From assembly GCA_009760855.2 (NCBI GenBank), contig WPIO01000041.1, positions 1,824,501 through 1,888,500 of the forward strand: DNA of 64,000 nucleotides, given 5' to 3'. The DNA is from Cristatella mucedo (lineage: Eukaryota > Bryozoa > Phylactolaemata > Cristatellidae). Below the pieces are notes generated by a model. The model made no database searches and had not been told where the DNA came from. It saw only the letters and a program-made list of their open reading frames with translations. Positions 29,729-42,649 of the stretch are shown here, one piece after another. Position numbers and translations under genes: made by a program. Every line of letters starts with the position of its first letter. Within the stretch, counting starts at the first letter, position 1.

Positions 29729-31320
29729 AGCGCGAACAAGATTGGATTGTCCGCTGTTGGACAGGAACCCACAAGTTGGCTTTCGAAGTGGAAGCACATG
29801 ATCTCTGATGTATCGTCAACGGGAAAATAAAGAATGGGCTAATGGGACGGATGGGATGGGATGGCTAATATGGAACTCGCATGTGCAGTTGCAGAAACAG
29901 CCTTCTAGGAAACCAGCTGACTTACGATTAGGCCGCCGCCGCCACCGCGGTTTCCGTCGATTTTTCCATAGGCGATCCGCAAAGCCCTTCACACAAGAAT
30001 AGTCGTGGGCTCGCTGTAATCAGAGAGGTAGAAAGGGGCGGGAAAACCTGCAACGCAGCTTTGTGTCGCTTCCCGGTAGCAGTTGCCACGCGTGATCTGT
30101 TTGAAGAACCGCCAAAGAATAAGTAGAAAGGGACGATACAATATAGGCAAACTGAGGCTGGTGCTCAGAGTGAGGCGGATGCAAGATGTTTGGTGAGCTA
30201 ATGATGACCACTTGTATGCTCTGCTACAAAATGAGCTGTTCCAGAGGAGTGGGTAAAACAGGAGCTGCTATGTCGCTCTAATAAGTGAGGATACGCAGTG
30301 CAGACTTGGCGTTTGACGAGCTCACGACACATTTCACGATAGTGGGTTGACCTTTAAGTTATTTTTAATTTTAATTTATCTAATTTATAAAATAATTTAT
30401 CTATTATTTAATATTTAACTATCGATGAAGCTCTCTTCGATCCTCTGTATCAGACAAGAGCGAGCAGAGAGCTGTCTCCTGCAAGTGAGAGCTCTCTCTC
30501 TCTCTCTCTCTCGCCTGCATGGCCGGCTGGACTGTCGCACAGGCGAAGTCCATCCTCCACATCTTCCGCTGTCTCTTTTTTTGGCCGTCAAGAACAAGTG
30601 TCAACAAATAGCTGGCGATCTTTGAAGTTAATTTCACTCACTCATGAGCGCTTTTGACAGATTCCCGGCACGTGGATGACGAGTATGATTATTTATGTCC
30701 TCCTGTAACGCCAGAAAGCCAAAACGGCCAAGGAAGTACGACGCTGCAGAGTTTTCTGTAGGTAGCCCATTTAGGTCCAAGTGGCTTTCGGTGCCGGCAC
30801 CACGGCAGCCCACCAACTTCATCTCGCGCGAAAAAAAAAAGAAAAAACGAGAAGCATGCTGAGCGAGAGAGGCCGTCTATGAAGTGAAGATTAGCGAGAC
30901 ATTAGCAGCTCAGTACTGCTAGGAAGAGCGTGCCGAAGATGGCAGCCGGAGAGTAGATTTCGTTGCTTCTGAGTTGCTGACTTCCGGAGCTGTGGAATTG
31001 GGAGTAGACTGTGGAAGTTCACAGTTTAGGACCTGCTGTTATAAGCTTCTGCTGTCTGTAAGCGAAGAAATCGATTAGCTGTTGGGCTGTAAGTGGAAGA
31101 CCTTAGGGAGCGGCAAGCTGGTGAGGACACACTGGTGAGAACAGTATAGCTGGATTCGAAGGAGCCAAGCCAACATGGCGGGACTTGTAGGCCAGTACAC
31201 GAATTTCACTATGGATTCGTTGGTGGACCGGGAACCGTCATAGCTCCTTCAGTAAAGAAGACACGTTGCTGAACCTCTGGAATTTCTTTCAATCTTTGCA
31301 TCACAACTCATGACCAACTT

Positions 31321-32690
31321 AATAATAAGAATAACAATAATAATTTACTTGATAAAGCGCCCTCAGAGAACTTAATCTCTTTCTAGGCGCTTTACATTTG
31401 CTGCAAAGTGAAATGCAATTAAATGGTAAGTAAAATCATGCTTGAAAAACAAACAAAATGAATAATATGGTTAGCGGTGACATGCACAGGGTCAGCATGC
31501 AAATGTGGTTAGTGGCAGCATGCACAGTGTCAGCACGCATAAGCACATCAAGGACGAATCACAGGGACCCACTAAATGCTGTCCTAAATAGGTGTGTTTT
31601 TAAGTTCTTTTTAAATGTGGTCAGGTCAGGGGATGTTCTGACGCAGGTCGGGAGGGAGTTCCAGGCTTTGGGAGCATACGAACTAAATGCAAGGTCTCCA
31701 AAGGATTTGAGGTTTGTACGAGGTATTTCTAGACTGTTGGATTCCGAAAAGCGGGTGATACGATGCTTGGCCTGATGGGGGAGTATGTCGGAGAGATAGG
31801 CTGAAGCCATAGAATGAAGAGACCTAAAAGTGAGCGACAAAACCTTAAAGTCAATCCGTTGCTTGACTGGCAGCCGGTGCAGGTCGGCGAGAAGTGGAGT
31901 AATGTGGCAACTGCAACGCTCACGACAGACAAGCCTAGCTGCAGAGTTTTGCACCAGCTGCAATCGCCTGATCGCACATGCTGGTAGGCCAGTCAGCAGT
32001 GAGTTGCAGAAGTCGAGACGAGATGTCACGAATGCATGGACCAACTTATACGTGGTATCCTTATCTAGACAAGCCCGAATTTTAGCAATATTATGAAGCT
32101 GGAAATAGGCAGATTTGACTGTAGAGCTGATATGGTCGTCTAACGAGAGGTCGCTTTGGAATATGACACCTAGATTTTGAGCTGATTCGACAGGAGATTA
32201 GCAGGCAGAGCCAATTTTGAGCGTCAGCCTTTCCAATTTCTGAATCACACTGGGTTTGCCCATAACTAGTAAGTTAGTTTTGTCATCGTTTAGTTTCAGA
32301 AAATTTGCTGCCATCCATGTGCGGATGTCATCAATGCATGCAGCAAGTGAGTTTAGAGAATTTGAGGTGCTCGAAGGCTGGGAGGGATCAAAGCAAAGGT
32401 ACAACTGAGTGTCATCCGCATAGAAGTGAAAGCCTAGATTGTGCTTGGCAATCACATCAGCAAGAGGCAGAGTATAAACTATGAAAAGAACCGGACCTAG
32501 CACGGAGCCCTGAGGTACTCCATATTTCAGAGGTACTTCAGATGATATTTGTCTATTCACGTCAATACTCTATAGTCTCCCACTGAGATAGGACCTGGAC
32601 CACTGCAGAGCAGTGCCAGTGATGCCCAGGCGAGATGAGAGGCGCTCTAGAAGAACTTTGTGATCGATGGTGTCACAAATTTAAGAGGTT
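31321..32690 (-). mobile_element. LINE-A copy, about 1.37 kb
   Basis: Tail at 31321-31345, hairpin, and the RT ORF through A-D-D-T-Q-L-Y to [13 protein letters not shown] (RT motif B region, near 32510). One of the longest and best preserved copies, although frameshifted. Confidence 0.92.
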
Positions 32691-34060
32691 TAGCGAGTTT
32701 TTTGGTATCTCAGCCACAACTGAATCACAGTAGTCCAACCTAGACAGACCCGTGGAACTAGTAAAATTTTTATCAAGCTACCGTAGTTGATATATCCTAA
32801 TCGTTGATAGATTTGAACGTAATAACTGGCTGTGGAAGCGGTCTTTCTAATGTAAATTTCAAACTCGATGCAGTTATTAAATAGGAATCCTACATTTTGA
32901 GCACAGGACGGAATGAATGTCACATTATAGCATGATTGATCAGTAGAGCAAAGTATCCGAGAACAGCTAGTGCAGCTGTGCGTCTTAGATAGCATCTGAG
33001 TAGGAGTTCAGTTTTATTATAGTTTATTTTTTCAAAATTTACAAAAACCTTGGATCGAATTCCTGCCAGGCAACCATTCACTGTATCAGTCGCTGCAGCA
33101 AACTCGGACGGTTTAATGACAAATACTGCTGGGTATCCTCGTCAGCCTAAACGTGACAGCTGATCCAATGGGCTCGAATCATTCATACGAAAAGCTCGTT
33201 ATAACAAAGCTATATCGGAGACTGGTCTGCAGGATGAGGAACAATCACTGACATACGAAACTGATTGATCACGATCGGACAAGTAGGTTTACGAACCAAG
33301 CCAGTTTTTCTTCTACAAGACCAATCGTAGCTCTCAATCATTGAAATAGTGTATCGTGATCAATGGGGTTAAATGCAGCTCACTAATTGAGCTGGACTAG
33401 GGCAGTTACCTTATTACCATCGTTACAGCTTAGGATTTCGCTGGTCACACGGAAGAGAAGAGACGTTGCAGTGAAGTGGTTTCACTTTGTTCTAGATGTC
33501 TGCTTAGAAATTTTTTTTTAGAGAATCCTAGAAAAAAATGACGAAAAGGCGATAGTTCCTGAGAATCACTGAATCTAATCCAGAATTGTTTACCAGTGGT
33601 CGAACTATGGACAATTTGAAAGACTTTTGAACATCCCCGTTATTCGGAGAAGCATGCAAAGCTTGATTCATTGTCGAACTTATTTTATCCGTTGGTAAAG
33701 ACCAGAAAGAGTATGGTATGGGATCATCAGTTGACGAGTTCATTTTACTGGACTTAATTTTGGTAAGCACTTCGTTTAAGTAAACCTTGGAAAATTTCCA
33801 AAGGATTACCTTGTAGCCTGTCTGATGTCACTGGTTTCGGCTCTTGCTTTTTCGATTGTGACTTCATGGACGCACAAATATGCGCAGTTTTGTTAAGCGA
33901 AGAGGAAGGAAACGTAATCGGCCAATCGTAGCAGTGAGTCCACCCAGAGCTTTAAGGCAAATGATTTACTTTCTTTTAAATTTCCTTTTGGGTCTGAATA
34001 GCCGAACTTCATTATTTCGAGAGAGAGAAAACGAAGCACAAGCGTTTTCAGCTTTTTGAT
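32691..34060 (-). mobile_element. LINE-C, degenerate RT fragment
   Basis: Minus-strand reading gives K-S-F-K-L-S-I-V-R-P-L and a conserved N-Y-R near 33560 (RT N-terminal region). F-N-P-I-D-H-D-T-L-F lies near 33370, and C-terminal RT-like sequence lies at 32995-32690. Many stops. Its sequence differs from LINE-A and LINE-B. It joins the 5' end of the LINE-A copy directly. Confidence 0.65.
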
Positions 34061-34359
34061 GGTGACTCGGATGCTTTGAACCTGGTGTATCTGATTAGAG
34101 TTACACTCAGACTTATTTAAGCTCCGTTCAAGCCCGTGCCTTGCATTACCCCATCTTTTGAAATTGTTCGGTGAATTAGATGGAAATTCCTACGACTCAA
34201 GACCTAATATTGGGGAGTGACCTCATCGATAGCATTCATAATTTTTGAGTTAATTACATCAACGAGGGTATCGAGGGTTTTGAATTCCGCCTCTCCTTCA
34301 CTATGCACTACTTCAGATCATCGGTTTGATTCCGTACCAGCTTCCTGTTAAGCCTCTCT

Positions 34360-34399
34360 CCTTCTCTCACTCCCTCTCTCCCTCTCTCTCTCTCTCTCC

Positions 34400-34442
<43 letters not shown>

Positions 34443-34620
34443 TCCCCTCTCTCTCTCTCTCTCCCTCTCTCTCTCCCTCTCTCTCTCCCTCTCTCTCTCC
34501 CCCTCTCTCCCCCCTCTCCCTCTCTCTCTTCCTCTCTCTCTCCCCTCTCTCCCTCTCTCTCCATCTTTCTCTCTCCCTCTCTCTCTCCCTCTCTCTCCAT
34601 CTCCCTCTCTCTCTATGTCT
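34360..34620. repeat. (CT)n / (CCCTCT)n polypyrimidine tract
   Basis: About 260 bp of CT with CCCTCTCTCTCT higher-order units on the plus strand. Confidence 0.95.
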
Positions 34621-34907
34621 CTGCCTCTGTCCCACTCTATTGCTCTCGGCCAATAGTTGCCTCTCAGCGTTAACTTATTTTGCACTAATTTAACCTATTT
34701 AAATCTTTGCCATTTCTACTCGCAGCTTACTTGGTTGACAAACCAACTCAAGCTCTACCGATATTGCTTCCGTCATAGGTGCGTGCAGCATCGTCTCACA
34801 TCAGAAAGTAGCCAATAATTACTCTGGCACAGCGTGTACAATCGTTGTCTGGAGCGACGTGAAAATCACTCTTTAGAGGAACTGCTACCCGCGAGCCCTC
34901 CTCTACT

Positions 34908-36420
34908 CAGCGGCGTAGTGAGAAACTTCGGCACCCGGGAACAAAGCAACAAATGACGCCCCTTCCCTTGTCAAAAATTACTGTAAAATAGCTCCACCGA
35001 ACAAGAAATGTAAAACCAAATCGTAATAACACACTTGATAAAGCGCCCTCAGAGACGTCAAACTCTTTCTATGCGCTTTACGTTTGCTGCAAAAGAAACA
35101 CGATCAAATAGTTGAAAAACATGGGCTAGATTGCGTAACGAGTAGAGAGTGTATTTTTCAACTGCAGTAAAGGTATAAGGCAGCTATCGCAGCTTTAACT
35201 CAGGTGAATCTGTCTGGCCTTGAACGTGGCAAACTGATCTATTACAATTTGAAAGTCAATATTTTCAAGTGTTTCTTTCTCTATGCTTAAGAAGGCCTGA
35301 TGAGAGAGTCGATCTTGCTCCATTGCCACTCTCAAATAAGACAGGATTATCTTTATCTTGCCAAAGAAATTCGCAAGTCACTCTCAAATTAGAAAGCACA
35401 TCTTCCCCATAACTGACAATGAAAGACATGAGTCACAGTTCTGTCTTTATTGCCGAGTAGTGGCGTGTGGCAAGAAGCATTTTACAGTCACACATTTCTT
35501 CGTACAGCCCTGCTCCATCAACTCCTGAAAAGTAGAAGCCTCCAAGATCTAGACGTTTCTGGCGGACTTTGGCCTGGTCTAGTGCCTTCAACTGCTTCGT
35601 AACTCCCAATAAAAAAAACAAATTTGGCATCAAGGTCTGTGAGCAGGGAAAACCTAATTGTAATAGCATGTTGGAGAGAGTCTGTGCTGTCCTTTATTAT
35701 TCTTAAAATTTCATAGTCTGCAATGAGACCAACATATTTTTACTGTTCTTCGGGAATCTGTGTCCTTCGGCAAATTCTTCGTTTAGCTGCAACTCCAAAC
35801 AGTTCCCTTTTCGTTTTGGTATCTAGTAGTGATTCCTTGCGCAGGTCTTCTGGAAGTCTTGACCACTCAATCTCAAAAGAGTGGAAGTCACAAGAGGCAT
35901 CTTGGAAGCTCATATCTTGAACCTGAAGTCTTCTCTGAGCGCAGTCAATATTCCTTAAACGCTGTACCGAAATAGCAACCGAACGAAAAACCTAAATTTT
36001 AAACTACAATGTTGCTGAATGCCAGCTTCACTTCTTTTTTTCAAGTGTTTCACTTGTATCCTCTGACAGTTTCTCCAAAAGGCTTATAGTGCTGCTCAGT
36101 CCATCATTAACAGCTTTCACTGCCTCCACTCTTGCAATCCACCTTGTTGCAGAGTTACGTTTGACTTTGATGGCTAAGACTTGCTCCAGTTCTTCCAGCA
36201 TCAGAGTTTATCTTGAAAATATTAAGAAGAAGCTCTCTGCTGTTCCAGGAAATGGAATTGCGACGGAGTTTTGACTTGCAGCATTAACTGCCAGGTTCAA
36301 GCTGTGGTTATAACAAATTATGAACATTGTCTCTTATTTCTGAATAGTATTCTCTTTTGGACACCTGATAAGTGGCTAAACATGACTACTGTATTTTTGC
36401 ATCCCAGCCAGGTCAAAGTC
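34908..36420 (-). pseudogene. hAT-like transposase relic (ZMYM1/DUF4371 type)
   Basis: Minus-strand frames, broken by several stops and shifts, read C-Y-N-H-S-L-N-L-A-V-N-A-A near 36320, then T-R-W-I-A-R-V-E-A-V-K-A-V near 36140. The typical hAT C-terminal block, S-Y-L-R-V-A-M-E-Q-D-R-L-S and I-D-Q-F-A-T-F-K-A-R, lies at 35340-35200. At 34908 CAGCGGCGTAGTG resembles the CAGGGGCGTAGC terminus of hAT elements. A LINE-A 3' end (35028-35115) is inserted in it. The N-terminal part and the other terminus are missing, so it should be inactive. Confidence 0.72.
35028..35115 (-). mobile_element. LINE-A 3'-end fragment nested in hAT relic
   Basis: taataacacacttgataaag, then cgccctcagag and ctttctatgcgctttacgtt; about 90 bp. 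Confidence 0.7.
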
Positions 36421-36840
36421 AGTCTAGCTTGTGTGGTCTATTAGCGTGTCGGTGTTCAGCCACTGCACGATGGCTCGCCCTTGACGCGACGCAGCCCACC
36501 TGTGGCAGGCAGAGTGGGGCGAGCTGACGGGTAGGGCTGTTGCAAGGCAGACGGAGAGGTGAACGGCCGTGTGCTTGTTTTGCTTCGAGCTCCAACCGAA
36601 CGCTCGGTGGTTAAAGCCCCTCGGCGTTTCCGTGTCGTTGCGTGTATACACTCAGAGCGCCAAGCTACAGCTTTGTCTAAGTCTATAAACATGCTCAACT
36701 AGGTCAGCCAGCAATTGTCGAATCCATTGACTTGCTTGAAATCAGATTGGAATTTTCACGTGAAAAAGTTTAAAAATATGCACAAATCATTTTGATTTTG
36801 GCGCCCTCTTGGCCTTGGTGCCTGTGGACATCTTTATTGG

Positions 36841-36935
36841 AGCATCATGACATCTGTTGAGTAGACTAGACACAAAAAGAGGTCAAAAACTCGTCCGATC
36901 GTCACAGAGAGTTCTCCATTCATGTAAATTGTCAA
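36841..36935. repeat. 94-bp dispersed repeat, copy 1
   Basis: From agcatcatgacatctgttga to catgtaaattgtca, matching 41649-41742 with only about two mismatches. Confidence 0.88.
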
Positions 36936-37299
36936 TATGTGTGTAAGGTATAGCGCTGCAGTCCTGATAGTTGGTCTTTTGTTACATCAGTGGTCTTACG
37001 TGGGCGTGTTGAAACCTAAAACAGACGTATAAAGCAAGACACTAAAGCAACAAAGCGGCGTGTAACACTTACGCTGCTATGACACTCTGGCTGTATGAAC
37101 TCGTCCTGCACCACTCGTCCTGCCATCTCTGATGGCATTAAGCAATGGAAACGGTGGAATGCTGGATTAGAAGATTGCTGCTGCCGAAATAGCATTAGCG
37201 TTAGCTAAACTTGGTGAAGACCAGGAGCCGTTTGTGTTACAGTCCATGGCTAGTCGGTACTAAACCCAACGTCGTATAGTACTGAGTCAGCTGTGTGCC

Positions 37300-37600
37300 C
37301 ACACCGTCGAAGCTTAAACACAATCGCTGTGCCCGAGCATTCGAACCTCCGATGAGCGAGCCGCATCCGAGGCTGCGCCGCCGGGAGGCCGTGCGCTGCG
37401 TTCGCCGCCGCCGCCGGCGGCGGCGCTGGTGTGTGGCGAATAGAGAAAGTCGGCGTCGGCGAAAGGGCCGAGCGAGCGCGCCGACCAAGTGCTCGGCGCG
37501 CTGCACGTGCCGTCGCATGCGCCCGTGCCGTCGAGTCGCTGCCGGTTTGCGGTCGGACGAGCGAGCCTCTCTACCTCCCGAGAAAAAGACGGGGCACTGC
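37300..37600. other. CpG-rich block
   Basis: GCC/CGG-rich sequence with open frames on both strands and no recognised domain. It could be a promoter or first exon of an unseen gene. Nothing supports a particular strand. Confidence 0.4.
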
Positions 37601-37767
37601 CATTGGCACGCTATAGCAGGTGGCTGTTCTTTTCAGACTACGACCACTAATTTCGGCGCATCGACGCTCCCTCGAAGGCTGCTGCCTCGAAACATTTGAC
37701 AGGGCACCGTCGGTTCGCGTTTCGCCCCAGTGCCATTGGCCACGAGAATAAAAGAAATGAATAAATA

Positions 37768-37835
37768 AATGCTAGCTGTTTGAACAGCCTCTTTTGTATA
37801 CAGCGAAAGAAGAGCCGTTACGGCTATAAGAAGCG
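37768..37835 (-). mobile_element. SINE-A 3' fragment
   Basis: Only the tail half is present (gaacagcctcttttgtata, agagccgttacggctat). The next SINE-B begins about 20 bases later. Confidence 0.6.
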
Positions 37836-37854
37836 CACTAGACTGAAATAAAAA

Positions 37855-37998
37855 TAAATATAATTCATTTGTATAGCTCCCCAAGAGAACTTAATCTCTA
37901 TTCAGGCGCTTCACATATGCCTCGGGGCTCGAGCCCATGACCTCAGTCAGTCCTTAGTCGGGGTGAGCACCTTAACCACTAGACCAAACCACTACGGC
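37855..37998 (-). mobile_element. SINE-B copy
   Basis: It has the tail (tttgtatagctccccaagag, aacttaatctctattcaggc), the B box region ggggctcgagcccatgacct and the head accttaaccactagaccaaa. Confidence 0.75.
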
Positions 37999-38196
37999 CA
38001 CAAGAAAGTACTGGCTGAAAGACGCTTGCATTTGCATTAGCAACGTAGCGCTTTCGTCGTAGAAATCGATGAGGCAGTTCCGTTGTTCATCAGCTATTCG
38101 TGTATCCGTTACCAGCAGGCTAAACAAGCTGCCGCCATGGATAACGCCTTGTCAGCGTAGGTACGCGATGTCTCAGACCGTGCAGTGCTATATGTA

Positions 38197-38352
<156 letters not shown>

Positions 38353-38359
38353 GTATATA

Positions 38360-40330
38360 CATGCGTCCAATCCAGAGAACTGAGTAAGTCAATGATCAGC
38401 TAGTAGCTTACTTGTGTGGGGTACGCTATCTTTAGCGCTTGAAACCAGCCTGCACTTTCTTTAGTAGTTTTCCAATGGCTGGCACGAGAAAGCTGACAAC
38501 TTTCTTGCCCAGGAACGCCTATTGGTAAGACGATGCCAAGTGACTGTTGTTTGTGACCGAGATAATCACTAGAAGATGGTAGCACCTTGAATGAATGCTG
38601 CGCCAAGCGAAGCAGCTTGGTCCTCTGAATATGTGTTATATCCTCAGATGAAGCTTCTGCTTTGCGTCGTGGCGCACTCTCCGTTATAAAATTATGCGTA
38701 AGTAGGTTCAGCTACCTATCAGTGGTAAGACTAAATGTCATCAAGTCTGAGTAGTCAGCTTTAACAATGTCTGCATTCTGAGTTTGTTTGGATTATTTCT
38801 TCCTTAAACGAACTAACTTGAATTTTCGCGAGCTGCAAACGCAGTTCAATAGGCTTCTTTTACATCTAGAGTTGATCGGAGCCGATAGTTGCAGTGTTAG
38901 AAATTTGACAGTCAGCACTCGCAGCAGGTCGATCAGAGCAAGTGATGAGATACAAGACGGGTCAAATTGCACATGCGTCCGACGGAATTGCATGGAGCAG
39001 TGGAATACGCGAATGAATTGGCTACAGGTTTTATTTTGGGACAAACGATGAATACGATATATAGTAAACGGCAAATACGAGTTAAGATATCGTACCAGTT
39101 ATTTTGGCAAACTTTTCGTCTGAACCTCGGACTCGCCTAGATGGTGCAATATTCGGGACAGGTGTGTAGAAGCGCTTGAGTTGAAAGATGAGTGACGGAA
39201 TTCACACCTAGGATATAGTAAGACTGCTATATAGTGCACAGCTCACCTGGCAGTAGAAGAATCCTAGGGAACTGTGAGGTTTCTCGTGAGTTAAGCGTAC
39301 GCTTTTTGACTGCTGACCAAGACTTAGTACGCTCGAATTTATTTGAGCTTACAATTAATGCAGGCAACCATGTAACGATTAAGCAGTGGCATGGACGCGT
39401 ATTACCGAAACACTGAAGGGGCCTTCATAAATTCGTGGATTATTATTATGTGAAATAGGGGGCTATTAAAAAAATTTCCACACCTTGGTCCTCTTCCGCT
39501 TTGCATGTTAAAAAAAGGTTTTACTGCGAGAGATTTCGCCGACATTGAGGCTGACATTACTACAAAAGAGAAAGATCTGTTACGCTTGCCGATAATTGAA
39601 AATACCTCGGACATTGGCTGTCAGGTGCTAAATATTTCTTTACGCTTGATCTTAAATCTGGCTTTCAGTGCGTGAAAATGGTGTCGGAAAGAAGACAATT
39701 TAAGAGCCTCTTTCTTGTAGGGGCCAAGGCTACCACTAGTTACTAGCACGACGGTGACGCTTGAGAACGTAAGAACTAGCGACAACGCCTTCAGAGCACG
39801 CCCGCGGCTTTGTTTTTCCTAAGTGTTAGATATTGCTTGGATTAAATAATTGCCTGGATTAAATTAATAAATTTATATATTTAAATTATTAAATTAAATA
39901 AAGTACTCAACTATTAAATTATTAAATAAATCAATTGCTTGGATTAAATCAAGCACTAAGTTGGATCACTGGTTGAACCCGGCAGTCATCTTTTGAAACT
40001 CTTGTTGTTGCGTAAGTATGGATATTACTCAGCCTTCCGTCAAAATGCCTTCCGACTTTTGATGCGATCAGGTATTGCGCATTCAATCTTCAAAAATGTA
40101 ATGCCTAAATGTTGATTTGGCTGCCTTCTCTACCAACATGAGACATTAAATAAGTCTCCTGCTAAACCACTGTTAACATAAATGGCAGTTCTTAATTGAG
40201 CTGAAGTTAATTATGTACCGGTGTTCTGCTGAACTGCATCGACCTGTGGTAACTTTTTTATCCCCAATGACTCCGGGCATATGAAAATACATACATACAT
40301 ACTCAGTGCATACAGCTACTGAGAAGCTCA
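38360..40330. other. Mostly unassigned intergenic sequence
   Basis: No gene recognised apart from the protein-like segment at 39452-39676. An AT-rich block at 39840-39960 contains repeated attaaat. Confidence 0.4.
39452..39676 (+). other. Protein-like open segment, unassigned
   Basis: A stop-free frame of about 74 codons reads P-H-L-G-P-L-P-L-C-M-L-K-K-G-F, then A-R-D-F-A-D-I-E-A-D-I and E-K-D-L-L-R-L-P. It has protein-like composition in an AT-rich setting. No family recognised; it may be a transposon relic. Confidence 0.25.
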
Positions 40331-40339
40331 TTGAATTTG

Positions 40340-40595
40340 TGGTTTATAATAATAAAAATAATAATAATAACACACTTGATACAGTACCCTCAGAGAACTC
40401 ATTCTCTTTCTAGGCGCTTTACATTTTCTGCGAAGCAAACCTGATTGAATGGTTAGTAGTAGCATGCTCAATAACAACAGGAATAACAAGGTTACACGTG
40501 ACGTGCACAGTGACACACAATACACGTGACGTGATACACGTGACGTGCACGCAGATACACGTGACGTGCACAGGGTCAGCATTCAGGTTTACTTA
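40340..40595 (-). mobile_element. LINE-A 3' end with internal acacgtgacgtg expansion
   Basis: (AAT)n tail at 40350-40370, hairpin region, then four spaced copies of acacgtgacgtg at 40496-40570 where other copies have a single gtgacatgcacagggtc. Confidence 0.78.
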
Positions 40596-40959
40596 AATTA
40601 AAGATGTCGCCGCCGCTCTGTATGTACGTTATGCTGCAATTACTAGGAGCTTGCTTGCTTGTGCAAACTACGTTAACAGAACTGAACCTACTTTAGTTCC
40701 TATTGGTCAAAAGTATGGAACTCTCTTCGAGCTCGTGTAAGCACCTTCGATAAACTTTCTCAAAACGCGCTAGTTTCGCTTAGCTTTCTCGGCTCGCGAG
40801 TGAACCAGTCTGTTTTCTTTTCGTGAGCCTTTTGACCTCGCCAGTGCAAAATTCAGTATATGCTAGTAACCAGGCTCGTAGTTACAGGTTTCCCTGGAGG
40901 TCATCTTGCGTTGCTTTATTTGTCGGTCTAAGCCTGATAATTTAGCAATTTCGAATAAT

Positions 40960-41125
40960 ATTAATAATAATGCATTTGTTACAGTGCCGTATGAGAACCA
41001 CTAAATTATGTGGTTAATCGATGCGATTTAGCTTCTTTTTAAATGTGGTTAAGTCAGGAATGTCGTGTTGCCAGTCGGAAGTGAGTTCCAATCTTTGGGA
41101 GAATAATAATAATGATAATAATAAT
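40960..41125 (-). mobile_element. LINE-A remnant, deleted
   Basis: Tail and 3' end (gcatttgttacagtgccgta) joined to an internal part (aaatgtggttaagtcaggaa, gtcggaagtgagttcc), with an (AAT)n run on the right as well. Confidence 0.55.
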
Positions 41126-41648
41126 ACATAGTTAAAAAAGCACGATGCCATGCCTGTCCGAATCCAAGGTTATTGCTTTTCTTGTAGCGACGAATTTTTT
41201 GTAATTACCAAGGTAATGTAATAGATTTCGAGGGCGATAAGAGGACTAATGTAGCACTGGTGCATGCCGTGGTTGAAGCTTCGTGCAGTGAAATCGGGAA
41301 ACTCGATACACCTCTTGGGACCGCCAGAGTTTAAGATTTTACAGGCACTAGAAATTTAAAAACGATTAGTAGGTAATCACAGCAGTATAAGATCCTACAC
41401 AATCTAGATCCTGAGTGCAAACTATGTGAATAGTTCTTAATTATTTGGGAATTATTTAACTCACTGTGTCTATTTCAATAAGCTTGCTAAGACCTGCCTA
41501 TTGGAGATATTTCCTCGTCAGGATATGCATCGTAACACTCGCTCTCCTGACCCAAATCTCTTGCCGGGCCTCGAACCAACCTCTACCCTTTGGAGACCAT
41601 GCCAGCAATTCGAATGCTCTGTCACAGTCTGGAACTTCACCGCCAAGT

Positions 41649-41742
41649 AGCATCATGACATCTGTTGAGTAGACTAGACACAAAAAGAAGTCACAAACTC
41701 GTCCGATCGTCACAGAGAGTTCTCCATTCATGTAAATTGTCA
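41649..41742. repeat. 94-bp dispersed repeat, copy 2
   Basis: Second copy of the block at 36841-36935, same orientation, 4.8 kb away; flanking sequences are unrelated. A minus-strand frame (41743-41498, 81 codons) runs through it; its protein was not recognised. Confidence 0.88.
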
Positions 41743-42436
41743 CTACATGCTTACACGTGCTAGATTTTCCGCGTTATTGCTTATCTGTTGACATGCTTCC
41801 TTAAGGACAGCCTAGAAAGCCATTTGATTCTTTTGAAGCACCATTCAGACCAACAATTTTACTAATATTAATATTTTGTTTCATGGCACATGCAAAGCCT
41901 AAGAGGCAGCTTTTCTAAAACATGTCAGTTGAGTTCATCAGTCGGAATAAGGAATCAGAAACCTCTGCTCCATTTAGACAACAGCAGAGGAAGTAAATGT
42001 TAAATGAAATCGGAAGGGAAGAACGCTTTGAAAAGTGTAAACAAGTTGCAAAAGGCTGAATATTAGTATGAAATTATGGAAGCAATTTTATGGAAATTAG
42101 AACCCATGTAGCAGAAGATTTCACCCAATAATTTGCGAATTAAAGAAAGAGACGGCTTATAAATGTTCGTGGTTTTACCAGAGGGCACAAGCTTGTTAAT
42201 ATAACTTCAGAAATGTATCTTGGCTAGAAGGAGCCAACAGTTGCAGGCAGCAGTACATCTGTGTCCGCTCGACTATTTTTATTACTGTTTTCACTATTTT
42301 AACCAGTGGCAACTTAGCAATAATTATTAAAATAGGATCTGTCTGTAATTTTTTTAAATGTTAAGAATTTAATTACTATACGGAACCAAAAGGCAGCGAT
42401 CAGTGTGGCTTTGGGCTCGGGAATATTGGCAGACAA

Positions 42437-42645
42437 GTAATAATAATAATAATAATAATAATAATGCACTTGATAAAGTGCCCTCGGAGAACTCAATCTT
42501 TTTCTAGGCGCTTTGCATTTGCTGCAAATTGAAATGCAATTGAATGGTGAGTAATATCATGCTTGATAAACAACATGGATAACATGGTTAGGGGTGATAT
42601 GCACAGGGTCAGCATGCAAACGCGGTTAGTGGCAGCATGCGTAGG
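42437..42645 (-). mobile_element. LINE-A 3'-end copy
   Basis: (AAT)n tail at 42438-42464, gataaagtgccctcggagaa, ending in the gtgatatgcacagggtcagc block. Confidence 0.82.
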
Positions 42646-42649
42646 TCAC

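Noticed and set aside
31559-32044. 161-codon ORF as a host gene
   Set aside because: It is the RT C-terminal part of LINE-A, repeated many times in the window.
37237-37699. Arg-rich ORFs on both strands
   Set aside because: Low-complexity translation of GGC/GCC runs; no motif supports coding.
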